64,000 nucleotides of DNA from Tubiluchus corallicola (GCA_030141605.1 JAQGDQ010000165.1:156001-220000), one strand, 5' to 3'; numbered from the stretch's first letter, positions 25,814 through 37,080 are shown. Made by a program: numbers and translations. The notes: a model not told the origin generated them from the sequence alone.

Positions 25814-25850
25814 CATGGTACCATTTTTATTAATTTGGAGGCCCACTGAC
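25690..25850. repeat. (AT)n microsatellite inside a 21-bp inverted repeat
   Basis: Arms 25,726-25,746 (cagtgggcctccaaattaat) and 25,828-25,849 (its reverse complement) enclose an (AT)n core. A further (AT)n block lies outside the left arm. It can fold into a long hairpin or cruciform. Confidence 0.85.
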
Positions 25851-26950
25851 GAGTTTTGCCTAGGGCCTCCCATGTAGGTAAATAGGGCCCTATCGCCACA
25901 TATTATGCCAATTCCACAGTATGGTGAAACTGACTAATCAACCAATTATTTAATTTGAACTTGTCACAGTTTGAAAACCTATTGCTAACTAAAGGCCAAA
26001 GCCTGGCTCATTTGATTAATTAATTAATTTGAAATTCTTGTTAACAAACTTGTGTTCCTGTGTTGTATATGTGACTGATCTGTCATTCGTAAATCTCACT
26101 TTCAACAGAAACAAAACAGCAACGACAACCACTGAGAGTGTCATTTTATGCAAGATTAGCACGAGTCAGTTTTTACGTTTCGGAGTTAATTACTACTCAT
26201 GTGTAAAAGCAAAAAATATCATCAGCAAAATATATAGGCCCCAAACACAAATAATAGAATTAGGAATGTAAAGAAGTACTTTAGTTATTCAAAAATTATA
26301 AATAAAAAGTGTAGAAATGACACATAAGACCAAATAATAAAATAACCAAATATGCCAAATTGTACAAACTTACTGCTGCTACTGTTCAATAACATGATAT
26401 TCACAGTGACTGTTATAGCTGTTTTATTACTGCAAATGTGATTGGCATTAATAAATTACGTAAGACGTTTAAACATTTTAATACGAAATGTGAATGCCAG
26501 TTTTATTTGCACCAAGAAAGACGCAAATTTGTTGAATTTTGTTAAAATGTCAAAGTTTAAATGATAAATTTTCGATAGGCGGATTTTATAGTGGAGCTGC
26601 GTTTGCTAAATGATTCAACTAGTGAAAACTAGATTCAGTAAAAAAAAATTCTGTACATAATCAATTTTAGTCTGTATGTTTCTGGGCGACCATTGCTGAC
26701 TTTTTCCAATTCAACGTGAGTCGCTTAGTTGACTCAATTATTTCAAAAACTTACTTAAATACTCAATTTCAGAAATCTGTTGTTTAAACAGATTTCTTTT
26801 GAAGTCTTTCTTTAATGTTTGTCATTAAAATTGCTTTTCTATTTGAAAAAGTGAAACATGCAAATCTTTTTAACTGAAAATACAAATTGTGTCTGTTTTA
26901 TTGATTTTCCCTACCAATTGAAACTCTACGTTTGTTTTTTTTTCTTTTAG
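25851..26950. other. Intron sequence, nothing recognised
   Basis: AT-rich intron up to the pyrimidine-rich acceptor tttcttttag at 26,941-26,950. No domain or repeat seen. Confidence 0.5.
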
Positions 26951-27106
26951 CCTGTCCACGAGGAATGTTCAAGTTTAGACAAGGTAACACGAAGTGCAGA
27001 TTTTGTCCTAAACACAGTGAGGTGGAAAGGACAGCCGCGAAGGAGTGTCCTTGTGACAGAGGTTACTACCGAGCGAAAAGTGACGACCGCTCCAAGCCAT
27101 GCACTC
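26951..27106 (+). CDS. Eph: Eph receptor visible exon 2: Cys-rich / EGF-like module
   Basis: Exon of 156 bp between cttttag and gtaagc, phase 1 at both ends. It reads ACPRGMFKF, then a CRFCPKHS block, then CPCDRGYYRAKSD and KPCT. This is the Eph module usually read ACPPGTFK...CxxCP...CxCxxGYYRA...PCT. Six cysteines are in the expected order. The length equals the common size of the corresponding vertebrate Eph exon. The module links the ligand-binding domain to the fibronectin domains and takes part in receptor clustering in studied Ephs. Confidence 0.96.
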
Positions 27107-27908
27107 GTAAGCAATCTATTTTGTTCCTTATGACGACTTTTAGCTGTATTTTGGGTTACAAAGACACATCAACAGCTTAACTGCGCAAAGCGTTAATAAA
27201 CTTTAAAAGTTCACAAAAATTAAAACTTACCTGGGTGAAAAAATGGAACAGTTTAAAAGGAAGGTGCCTAAAAACAATGCAGTGAATGGTTGCTGGCAAT
27301 ACGCCCCCCCCCCCCACGTGTGGTGTGTCAATTGTCCCCTGGCGTCTGGCTGTGCAATTTAATAAATGTGTTGACTGTTCTCTTTGTTACTTTCCGTTCG
27401 TTTTCCTCTCGAAGATTTCTTTGCTTAAGACCTGCAACCGTCAGAGTCCTCTATGGAGAATTGCAAGAAGTGCGTAGCCCACCAAAAATCAATGATTTTG
27501 ATAGCACACTTCAAAGGTGTAACATGTTTTCACTTTAAAATTTGTTTAAGCATTAATGATAATTTTCTAATTCAGTTTAATGATCTTCACGTGTCAATAA
27601 TGTTGAATTATATTAATTTAACAGTGCTCCTGGTGGCACGAGCTGGAATTACTAATCAGATTTCCCACCCGTTATTAATTGCTAATGGAACTGCGAAATT
27701 TTTTAATTAAAATTTCAGTCAGCCTGAGTCGAGTGAGGTTATTAAAACCATAATTCATTGTCTTGTGGCTGTATTAATCAGTCTTTACTGCTTGGATATA
27801 TGTAGATTATAGCGAGGCGCATAAAGCAAGATTTCTTTAATCTAAACTTCAAATAAAGCAGGAAAGATTTATCAGACTGCTGGATTTTTTCTTTGCTCGT
27901 TATTTCAG
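27107..27908. other. Eph intron, contains a poly-C run
   Basis: An 802-bp intron. A run of about 13 C at 27,304-27,316 precedes cacgtg. Short open frames across it have no domain. Confidence 0.6.
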
Positions 27909-28103
27909 AACCGCCATCGGCTCCAAGACATCTAGAAATCTCAGCCATCGATAAAACTGCGATAACTCTAATATGGCGACCGCCAGAATACGATGGTGGA
28001 AGGGACGATGTGCATTATAGGATAGCTTGTGATATATGTGGTCATTCTGTTACGTATTCTCCATCACAGGCCAAGTTCAATGAAACCCAGTTGACTGCAT
28101 CAG
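27909..28103 (+). CDS. Eph: Eph receptor visible exon 3: fibronectin III domain 1, first part
   Basis: Exon between ttatttcag and gtgatt, phase 1 in and out. It starts PPSAPRHLEIS, has the FN3 core Trp in LIWRPPEYDGG, then YRIACDICG, which matches the YxVxCKxCG segment of Eph FN3-1. An NET sequon lies near the end. In vertebrate Eph genes this domain is mostly one exon; here an intron splits it just before the LTPGTTYRF strand. A family Y MITE begins only 18 bp past the donor. Confidence 0.94.
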
Positions 28104-28121
28104 GTGATTATGTTTCTGCAG

Positions 28122-28706
28122 TTAAAAGCAAAACCGGACCCAATCCTAAACTGTAGGTCAAAACAATTTACTCTTTAAAATATTGAAAGGAAACATACTA
28201 TTTTTGAGAGCACGACTTACTTGAAAGAATTATTACCACAGAAAAGTAATTTCGTGTTCTCGCGGCTAGTTCTTGGCTGTTACATGCATTTCGCCATTCG
28301 CTGGTTAGACGGACACTAGCGTTGCGTGAAAAACAGGTGCTGTACCTTTCAGTTCAAACATGTTCGTTTGATACGTAATACACACGTTCGAGAGCTCATA
28401 CGTGGCACAGCGGTAAATTTGAAATTTGAATGTTTATCTTTAAATTTGCCGAGTTTTTGTATATCACATTAAATACTGTACAGTAGCACTCTTGCAAACA
28501 GGTTCAACCTGCTCTTGGAATGTTTGTGCTGCTGAAAATTATGTTCATTGGTGACGTCTTCACTAACTGGACCCGCTAACTAAGTTTTTAACCTATTATT
28601 TAATTATCAGAAATGCTTTTGCAGTATTATTGGTGTTAAAATGTATAACTTTTTACCGAACTTGATAATGAGATAGCATATAAAAAATCATCCTGTTTTG
28701 CTTTAA
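28122..28706 (+). mobile_element. TTAA-flanked MITE family Y, copy 3
   Basis: A 585-bp element with TTAA at both edges. Shared blocks with copy 1 are cctaaactgtaggtcaaaa, acaggtgctgtacc and atgcttttgcagtatta. It lies 18 bp after an Eph donor site. The upstream exon's frame stays open about 50 bases into the intron, ending inside the element at 28,156. Confidence 0.8.
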
Positions 28707-29004
28707 CGTAACGAAATTTACGTGGTGGGAGGCGTTGGCACATGCCAGTTTTTGGCTGCTAACTGCTGTCGTCTAACAAAATCACGAGTGTACTTTGTCC
28801 GCCAGTGCCCGCCACTTTTCATTTATAACGAAGTGTACAATGCCGTCCAACTTTGGTCAACCAACTTTTCTTTCCTTTTATTACGCGAACCGAGAACCAT
28901 TGAAATCGCACATGTGTTATAAACACGCCATTAGAAATTGCAGGTGAACAACCATTTTTTAAATTTTATAGTGCTCCGATTTGCTGACGATTTTTGTTGA
29001 TTAT

Positions 29005-29096
29005 GTATGCTGGACGATTTTAGTCGTCTTTCAACACATAAAAATGGTTTAATGTGGGTCAGCCCTTCGTAATGTTGAAAGACGATTTTGTGCATA
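29005..29096. repeat. Imperfect hairpin in Eph intron
   Basis: Arms at 29,005-29,034 and 29,072-29,096 share gtatgc and cgtctttcaaca in inverted orientation, with extra bases in the left arm. Function unknown. Confidence 0.55.
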
Positions 29097-29368
29097 CCAA
29101 GATTTTTTTAAGATTCACTCAAATTATGAAATAATAGCTATTAAAAATTGAGGGGGCTGTTTAGAAAATTTTCGCGTAGACTCTGTTGTGACTTAACTGC
29201 CTTGCGACATCTCTTGGTGGATAAAGTAACTAAAGGTTTCCCTGGGTAAAGAAATGTCACGTTTGCAGATAAGGCTGCAAAAATAATATTTGATTAGTGA
29301 AAACAGCAATGTGATCATTGCACATGCGCAATTAATACACGTTCTGAAATCGCATTTCAATTTTCTAG

Positions 29369-29479
29369 GATTAACACCAGGCACTACCTACCGATTCACT
29401 ATCTACGCAGAAAATGGCGTTTCAAGTCAGACAAGGGTGCCACCATTTGCTGACAAAACTGTGATGACTTTGCAAGCAG
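29369..29479 (+). CDS. Eph: Eph receptor visible exon 4: fibronectin III domain 1, second part
   Basis: A 111-bp exon between attttctag and gtacct, phase 1 in and out. It reads LTPGTTYRFTIYAENGVS followed by SQTRVPPF. This is the F and G strand end of an FN3 domain and matches the vertebrate Eph xYTFxxxAxNGVS motif. Joined to the previous exon it gives one FN3 domain of about 100 residues. Confidence 0.94.
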
Positions 29480-29800
29480 GTACCTGTTGTACACAGAAAT
29501 TATACACATTAGTAATAACTTATTAAACAGTGACACCAATTAATGATAAAAAATAATTTAATTTATGATATTGTTACAGAGGTACCTGTTGTCAGGTCAG
29601 CTATAGGGCCCTCTGCACGCTCTGCTTCTACGTTAGTAGCGACTTACCCCTTCCTTATAGATCCAGACGTCTGGTTTGGGTCTAAATTTCTTTATTTAAT
29701 TTAAATTTATTTATACGTAATATTGTGCCTTTTTAGTGACTATTTACTATACAGGATTTTTTTTGGTAGTTTATAAGGTTTATTTCCCTCCACATTTTAG

Positions 29801-30018
29801 CTCGGGCTCCATCGGAAGTGGAAAATGTCTCTGCCAGACAGTATGGAGCCGCCATCCTGCTGGAGTGGGATTCGCCTCCAGAGCCATCGTACAAAGTACG
29901 AGAATATGAAATCAAGTACTACCCGAGCAGTGACATTAGTAACATCAGTACGGTTTTGACCAGTGAGAAAAGTCACGTGTTTGATGAATTGCAACCGGAT
30001 GTGGAATACGGCTTTCAG
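29801..30018 (+). CDS. Eph: Eph receptor visible exon 5: fibronectin III domain 2, first part
   Basis: Exon between acattttag and gtcagc, entering in phase 1 and leaving in phase 0. It reads RAPSEVENVSARQYG, LLEWDSPPEP, then REYEIKYYPSSD. EYEIKYY is a strong Eph FN3-2 marker. It ends VEYGFQ, and the next exon supplies the VKAR that completes FQVxAR. NVS and NIS sequons are present. The donor gtcagc is weaker than the others in the gene. Confidence 0.95.
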
Positions 30019-30786
30019 GTCAGCGAAACTATAAAGCTTCGTTCGCATTATCGTGACTGACAATCACAAATACATGTTGATAGAAAACCAGCTAGCAGTT
30101 TAATCTGTCACTCAATTGGTAAATCAATCAATAAATCAATCGACCGACTGGCACGACTGACCAACCAACCAATCAACCAACAACTAACTACAAACCAGCC
30201 AATCAACCAACCAGCCAACCACAACCAACCAAGCAGCCCATCAACTAACTGACTGAGTGACTGATTGACCAACTGATCAAACAAGCAACAACCAAACAAC
30301 AAATTTTGCGATCATTTATTCCAGTCTGTCGCTAAAATATCACAAATGCAAATAGTAAACATTTTGTGAAAATATCGATTTGTAGTTTTGTCTTAAACGA
30401 TTGTCAATTTAACAGTAGTCATCAGTTTATTAATTTAATGATTGGTAATTAATTTAGAGATGTTTGGTTTGACAGATTGACAAGGCAAACTTCGTTGAAT
30501 AAGTTTATTCATTGTTTTACGTAAACGATCAGCCATTCTATACGTAAACACGCACTTTATGTATGAGATTACGTAAAGTGGCTATTATAACGCTTTTAGC
30601 GCCACCTGGTTTGGAGTTAGTGCAAATGATTGAGTGAGATTAAAGGTGGATTAATAAGCAAGTATTTTATACAAGTTTCAGTTTGTTAGAGGGTGAGAAA
30701 TGTTACAGTGAAATTTTAAGCAATACCATAGAATAGTTTCGCGGGGTTTAAAAATACAAGCACTTGATTCAAGTGACAGTATTACT
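30019..30786. other. Eph intron with tetranucleotide-phased stretch
   Basis: At about 30,105-30,300 the sequence follows AATC/AACC/GACT words in a 4-base rhythm, similar in style to the tract at 10,410. The rest is plain AT-rich intron. Confidence 0.7.
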
Positions 30787-31344
30787 TTAAAGGAAACGAC
30801 AAAACACTCAATATGATGGGATTATTTTACTGTTATCGCTTAAACTTAGAAAAATATAACAAAGAAAACTGCAAAGAACTGCCTATAAAGCATAAATTTA
30901 AGATATACTACCTCTGAATAGAAATTTTCTGACCTGGTGGTTGCCGTTATTCATTTGGAAATTATGACGTAGCTGGGAGACTTCGTGACTTTTCGTAAGC
31001 GCGTCGTAACTTTTCGTAAGCTTAAACTAAGTCTAACTTCTGCAGTTTACCTAATGTACACGCAGAAATATAACAAAATTAGCTATATAATTATTCTGTA
31101 AAAACTTATTATACTTTTGATGAAAAATTGACCGTGTGCTGATTTCTTCAAAATGAATAACGTCTTTGGTGAAAGAATGGGCATTGAAAATGGGAACGCC
31201 CAAGCATGAAATAGTCTCGATTTTTAAAGTGATTTTACTAATTACATAAGGCGCTTATTGCAGTTTTATTACTAAATGCTTCTAACATTTTTCGCGAATA
31301 TTGAGAAAAAATTGACTTTCCAGAAGACTTGACCTTTCGTTTAA
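30787..31344 (-). mobile_element. MITE family X, copy 3 (reverse)
   Basis: A 558-bp element with TTAA at 30,787 and 31,341. It is the reverse complement of the copy at 37,291, with shared blocks cttcgtgacttttcgtaa, acttattatacttttgatg and cgcttattgcag. It forms an inverted pair with copy 4 around the transmembrane and juxtamembrane exons. Confidence 0.8.
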
Positions 31345-31617
31345 GGCTAAAATTGTAAAAATTGATAAATAAATTGTTAATTTTTCTGTTTTCTGTTACA
31401 AACGCGTGTAATCCATTATACGTCTTTCCATGTGTGAATGTGAAGCTATACGAGGGATTGGGGCATATTACCTTTTCGGAGCGTGTGCCATGCGACTTTT
31501 GCAAAATGTATTTATAATTATGTAAATTGTGCAATAGTTCGTTGAGAAAATCACTTCAAGGTGGTCACAAATAACCAAAGTCACATCTTGCTGGAGCAAC
31601 ATCACTATTCGTAGTTA

Positions 31618-32036
31618 TAGTCCGGTCCGTTTAGGTCAAATTTTAGCGAAATGGAGACTGACTAGATACCGCTACCAAACTTTCAGGAATGATTCTTTAA
31701 GCCATTCTAACAGCGTTTTGAACATTTTTACAAAATTTCGCGTTTTAGCCACTTCGTGTGTTCCAAGGTCACTAATCATACCACCAAATGAAAACCCACG
31801 TATAAGTTCTCATCCCTAATAGTACCCAAGCGTCTATCTGTGAACGTTTTGGAGTTATAAGCGTGCAAAGTGCAAAACAATTTCTAGACATTTTATTGTC
31901 CCGGGACAGCGGGCTAGCATGCAAAATTTTGTAAAAATGCCCAAAACGTTGTTAGAATGGCCTAAAGAATCATTCCTGAAAGTTTGGCAGTTGTGTCCAG
32001 TCAGTTCCCTAATTTCGACTAAAGAGCCAACTGTTA
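31618..32036. mobile_element. Foldback element, arms of about 115 bp
   Basis: Left arm at about 31,618-31,740; right arm at about 31,922-32,036. Near-identical inverted blocks include caggaatgattctttaa and ccaaactttcagg. The spacer is about 180 bp. It is complete and sits 170 bp before an Eph acceptor. Confidence 0.8.
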
Positions 32037-32204
32037 GTAGCATTCCAGTATTCCACGTAGACATGTTCCAGTTGGTTCATTAGTAAAAGGATTGTGATTT
32101 TGATGACAAATTGACAACTTGATTTGCTTTTGAACTAAAAAATAGCTGAACGTGAATTATGGCTTATTACCATAAAGAAATACTAAAATTCGGGACTATT
32201 GTAG

Positions 32205-32380
32205 GTAAAAGCCCGGATGTTATCTGGATGGGGAAGCTTAAGTGAACCTGTATTTCTAACAATGCCGACCGGAAATGACGTAAAGGAAGAGAGCAACATC
32301 CCCATAATAGCTGGAGTCGTGGCTGCTGGATATGTCAGTCTGATGTTGATCGTTGTCTGTATCGTTGTGATAGTGAAAAA
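32205..32380 (+). CDS. Eph: Eph receptor visible exon 6: end of FN3-2 and transmembrane helix
   Basis: A 176-bp exon between ctattgtag and gtacgt, entering in phase 0 and leaving in phase 2. It reads VKARMLSGWGSLSEPVF, the last FN3-2 strand (Eph form VRARTxxGxGxxS), then a short acidic stalk NDVKEESN. A hydrophobic span of about 26 residues follows from IPIIAGVVAAGYVSL to VVIV and stops at Lys-Lys. This is the single membrane crossing of a type I receptor. It has an AxxxGxxxS-like small-residue face, common in receptor dimer interfaces. Confidence 0.95.
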
Positions 32381-32400
32381 GTACGTAACAGTTACTTCAT

Positions 32401-32700
32401 TGTAGTCATCATTATCCTTATCACCAACGACAGTATCATTGTCGTTGTTGTAATCATTGTTATCACCATCATCATCGTCGTCGTCTTCGTCGTCGTCACC
32501 ATGATCATCGTTATCATCAACGACATCGTTGTAGTCATTGTTATCCTATCACATTGTCCTTATTGCTATGAAGCACATCATTACTAACTATCGTCACTGC
32601 CTTTAAGTTAAGATCATGGCCATCATGGTATCAATGACATCTTTGTCTCCATCATCTTCACCATCTTTTTTTTCTTATTTTCACTATCATTTACCACCAC
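32401..32700 (+). repeat. Imperfect CAT/CGT trinucleotide tract
   Basis: Runs of catcat, cgtcgt and ttatcatc follow the transmembrane exon for 300 bp. Frames through it are compositional only. Confidence 0.75.
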
Positions 32701-32833
32701 CAGGCTTAATGTGCGAGCAGGATACGTAAGTTGTGTGGTAGTAGTTTGCCCTGTAAATTATGTTAAGACAAACAAACAAGTATGTTTAAATTTTAATAAT
32801 TTTGTGTTGAACACGAACTTTTTACTTTTGCAG

Positions 32834-32901
32834 ACATAGGAGGAAAATGAAAGAATCCAAGTTTACAGATGTGGACAGCTTTGACTACAGAAGCGGCGAA
32901 G
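32834..32901 (+). CDS. Eph: Eph receptor visible exon 7: juxtamembrane start
   Basis: A 68-bp exon between cttttgcag and gttagt, entering in phase 2 and leaving in phase 1. It encodes KHRRKMKESKFTDVDSFDY and a few more residues: the basic stop-transfer segment followed by the start of the juxtamembrane region. Size and position match the small juxtamembrane exon of vertebrate Eph genes. The Tyr in FDYRSG is not one of the two conserved juxtamembrane tyrosines. Confidence 0.9.
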
Positions 32902-33419
32902 GTTAGTGTTGACGATTTGCAACTTCGTAGTCATCGTTGCAGAGCTGGAAATGGGATAGCCTAGAGCACATAGGATTTGGCCCTTCACCCAAATTAACCA
33001 ATACATATGGGGTGTCATCAACAACAGCATTATACTTAGCTTGCCAATTAGATCATGGGGAGGAACATGCAATTTAAATTATTTTAAAATTAATTAATTA
33101 AATAGCTCTAATTAATTAACTATTTAACGAATTGCTATAAATTTCCTATTTTAAATCAAGGTAATGGTAGGTAATCATCCTACCAAATTTCAATTCAGTC
33201 GAATTATGCGAACATGCAATTAAAATCAATTCAAATTAATTAGTTAATTAGACAAATTTTAATTAATTAACCAATTAATGAACTGCTACAATTTTTTGAT
33301 TTTGAACCAAAAATATCCTATCTAGTCATCACACCAAATTTCAACTGGATTGGAGAAATATTTTTCGAGTTATTTCAATTTAACAATAATTTTGCGATAA
33401 TTTTACATATCCTGAGGCC
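32902..33419. other. Eph intron, AATTAATT-rich
   Basis: AT-rich with several aattaattaa words at 33,090-33,280. No gene. Confidence 0.6.
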
Positions 33420-33815
33420 GGCTTTCACCAGAACCGGGTCATGGCTAATGAAATTATGAGGCCCCCTCGACAGAGCACCCCCTAATTTGCTCGCACTCGT
33501 CTCGAACATGTTATATATAGTTGGGATATATTTTGACAACATTTGCTAAGCTGGGGACCTCATATCTCGAACAAAGGGCTTCAAAGAGGGGCCTTCTTAG
33601 TCTGAAATAAAGGGCCTCAAACACGGATCCTTTATCTCAAATGAGGAACCACTTTAAAATTGGATTTTCAGACTTCTTGACCGGATTTTTAAGTTGAAAT
33701 TTTATTTTAAGTTGTATGAATTATTTTGCAAATGCAAAGTATGCCTTCCCCCTCCAAGTTTGAGGGGCAGTAGGCTGCAGCCTATGCTTACCTGTTGGGT
33801 AATCCAGTTCTGGCT
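33420..33815 (+). repeat. Dispersed repeat W, copy 2
   Basis: Same order of blocks as 13,868-14,215, in the same orientation: ggctaatgaaatta, cccctaatttgctcgcac, aagggcttcaaagagg and gggtaatccag. About 400 bp. Confidence 0.65.
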
Positions 33816-35814
33816 TTCGTAATAATTTTCGTAAGAAATTTCGAGGGATTTTTTTGTCTTCGTAAAGTTACAATCGCATTTAATAACCTTCTTGTGTTAC
33901 GAAACCTTTGTGAATTCTATCGTTAAGCCTGAGACAAGTTTTATTTTGTTAGGTTTTAATGTGAGTTTATTCGATTATGAAATTTCTACTGTGCCGCACA
34001 GAGAATTTTCAATAACCGTTCATATGCTATTTTATATAATCACTGGATGCCAATTGAAGAAATTAAAAGTTGAATACAACATCCTAAGTAGACGTTTTGA
34101 GTTACTCACTTGCGCGTAACTGTACAGACCCGTCCGTTTCGCCGTGTTGCCAGTCTCGCTCATGTAATACAAAACTTTGCCGTTTACTGATTGTGAAGTA
34201 TACAATCCGTTCTAAAGCTTTCACAAAAAATTGTATTTTATGATGAGTTTGTAGACGAAGCTATGACCGATTTTTCGACAGCTAAGTATTATCTTAATAG
34301 AAAAAATTCTTTCACTGCTCAGCGTGACGTCGATCCTGCGTTTTAATTGCACACAGATGCTTTCAATAGTTTAATAATGAAGTTCACTGGGTAGAAGTTC
34401 ATAGGAATTGTTAAAACGAGAGAGAGGTGAAAGAGAGAATGGTGAGAGGAAAAAGAAGAGAAAAAGAATGAATGAGTGAAAGAGAGAGGCAGGCAGACAG
34501 ACAGACACACAGACAGACAGACAGACTTTTTTGCTTACGAATAGCTTAATTTGTCGCACATTCAAGAATATACCGGTACACGGCTTTTAACCACGTGACA
34601 CCCGACAACGCGCACTGCGTGAGCAACAGTACTTTTTCTACCTAAAGTGCAGTTTATTATCTCAGACATGTGCGCACGGCCGCATGCGCACAACAGCCAA
34701 ACACTGCGTCGCTGGAACTATGAAGCGCACAGTTCCGTCACGTGCTCTTGTTCCGCGCAAGGATTTACAAGTATGTAGAAACAATTAAAGAAATAAGGCT
34801 GATTATATTGAATATTATCGATAATAGAGAGTGAAAATAGGGTATGCTGCATTACAGTTAAGACAAACTTGCACAGACAGATTAAAATATTTACAGTTAT
34901 AATAATATAAATTACACTAACGTCACCAAAGGCAATAAAGTTTTTAAAAAGCGTCCCAAAACAAGGCAGCGACTTGATGACACTTGTGCAGTTTTGACCC
35001 GGGGTAAATGTCTGTCAGTTTGACCCACAACCCATCGCGAAATTTGTGACCTCCAACCCAATAACCCGTTTCCAGCTCTCCGCCTGAAAATAAACAAATT
35101 TTTCCCCATTGTTCGCTCATTGATCAAAATTTGAGCACGACACATAAAATACTCATTCAAGTCCTTCTCCACCAATCTCGCAAAATGCTTATCAAATCAA
35201 TATTGATAATAATCAAATCAATATTGACGATAATTAATTAATAGTTGTATCTATGTTCAATGCAGCGGTACTCTTATGTTCGGCCCCAGTGAGTGTGTAC
35301 TCTGCTGGTAAGATAATGTGTGTTGATGGCTGTCGTCTGTGATGTTTTTTACATTCAATTTTTTATCTGTTGTACCACTTGTACGTAAATCTATAATAGT
35401 GTGCGTGCTATAATCTTATGCAATGTTTATTCTTATTTTTCTGTATTAACTGTACTTCTTCTTTTTATAAGATTATCCGTTTGAGATACCTTTTGTTACT
35501 AATGCTGTTTTCTGTCAGATTTCTTTTTATCTAACTTTGTCCCTTGAACCCTCACGTTTATTTTTTATAAACTCAAATTTTGAAAGTTGGTTGCTTGTTT
35601 TACTATTTATTGAACCATTGACCAAAGCAAATTACGAGAGACAAAGAAAAGCTGGGTTTTAAAAACATTCTATATCGAAACAAAGAAACCACATGTATGT
35701 GGTATAATGGTTCAAACACAAAAACGCATACAATGGAGCAACATACATACTTATCATAAACTTAATATTACATGTATTACAGTTAGTCAGTCATTCAGGC
35801 TTGTACTGAGTTAT
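33816..35814. other. Eph intron, non-coding
   Basis: Contains a purine-rich microsatellite at 34,418-34,530 (AGAG, then CAGA words) and a GC-richer patch at 34,585-34,760 with cgcacggccgcatgcgcac. An 88-codon open frame on the minus strand near 35,000 shows no domain. Confidence 0.55.
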
Positions 35815-36340
35815 CTCAGTCGGGCTTATCTTCAAATATTTTGTGGACCAATCTGGCATTAATTTTAATAACTTCTACATCTTGTGACGCATTTAAGAAC
35901 ACGAACCGTTCATTAGGAGACATATAATGAAAATTGGGACAAAAATCAGAAAGAATACAAAAACATTCCTCTCTTACATGAGCGACAGAGGGCATTCAGT
36001 AATTACATGCAATTCATCTTCTACTTTGTTCAAACAACAATTTTTACGTACTCGTTCTTCTACACGTATTTTTTTCGGCTTATGATATCTACCGATTTCA
36101 ATTGCTAATTTATGAGCACTAATACGAAATCCTGTTAAGTTAGTTTCGACATGTTTTGGAACACCAATCGACAAATTATTGTCCATCTTATAAGAATTTT
36201 TAAAAGAATTATCGGTGCAGCCCGGCTCCTGCTGCCAGTACTATCTGTACCGAGGTTCAAGTTTATTGTTAATGGCTTTGATAAATTTCATTTTATTAAA
36301 TGTACCTTGGTGTTCCCAAACATGTCCTTTTACTATAAAA
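35815..36340 (-). mobile_element. Non-LTR retrotransposon, C-terminal tail of reverse-transcriptase ORF (decayed)
   Basis: On the minus strand, three linked stretches read as the tail of a LINE-type polyprotein: a first block with NKMKFIKAINNKLEP; a middle block with LTGFRISAHKLAIEIGRY, then VEDELHVITECPL; and, after a frame change, FHYMSPNERFVFLNASQ. The order GRY...ER...C...VEDExH...CP is characteristic of this tail in several animal LINE families. Frame breaks and stops show it is dead. It sits antisense in an Eph intron. The catalytic domain is missing. Confidence 0.75.
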
Positions 36341-36503
36341 TGTAAAATTTGGCATTAATGTGATATATTAAACGTATTCTTAACGTTGACTTGGTTTATA
36401 GTGGAATTTAATTCGACTTGCTTTAAGAAATGTACATTAGGGTTTACAAAACTTCTGTTCTTACATTCTTTGCAGTTTGCAGATACGCAGATATTATTAT
36501 TTA

Positions 36504-37080
36504 TACTGTACCTGTGGCGTAGCTAAAGGGGGAGCAGAAGGAGCAACGGCTTCCCAAAGCACGAATTGGCGCCTTTTCAAAAATGTGTTAATTCTTTAGT
36601 TCACTTGTGTGGTTTCTGAATGATTCTTTAATCGGCTGAAACAGACAAAATCCTACCATTTTCCTACAATAGGCGAGGATAGATTGTTTGCGTTAGCTTT
36701 GCTGTCCGTTGAGAGAGAGTTGGCGACTGAGGTGGATTTAATAAAATTGTAGTTTACTTTGCTAAAATAAAGCCTAAACGAAAGAGACTGTTGTAGTACC
36801 TTCATGGCACACTTTTCACAATCTTCCTTTTGTTTTCATTTTTAGTTTAAAATAAAAATTGAACTTACTGTAAAACTTTAATTGTGTTTAATTTTAAATA
36901 CAAAGCAACAGCTATGTACTTCCTTTAAAACTGTATTTTCCTCGTCTTTCGATTTTAAACGCAAATTTAAAATGTATAATCAGCCCTTCCTTTAAAAATT
37001 GTTAGGCATGTGTCGCTGCGTCCTTTTGTATGTGCTTGCTCCCCTTATCTTTAGAACTTGGCTACGCCCCTCTACTGTGC
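36504..37080. mobile_element. hAT-like MITE with 8-bp target duplication
   Basis: The element at 36,512-37,072 (561 bp) starts ctgtggcgtagctaaag and its far end reads gaggggcgtagccaag in reverse. The flanking octamers tactgtac and tactgtgc differ by one base and look like an 8-bp target-site duplication, the hAT size. It ends 56 bp before an Eph kinase exon. No transposase. Confidence 0.65.

Noticed and set aside
28104-28156. Coding continuation past the FN3-1 exon
   Set aside because: The donor at 28,104 joins in phase to the next FN3 exon, and the continuation runs into a MITE. Kept only as a possible retained-intron isoform.
29578-29596. Second copy of ggtacctgttgt, resembling the donor at 29,480
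   Set aside because: A 12-base match 100 bp downstream is within chance plus local duplication. No exon precedes it.
34912-35175. 88-codon minus-strand frame in the Eph intron
   Set aside because: No recognisable domain, and the single exon is not supported by neighbours.
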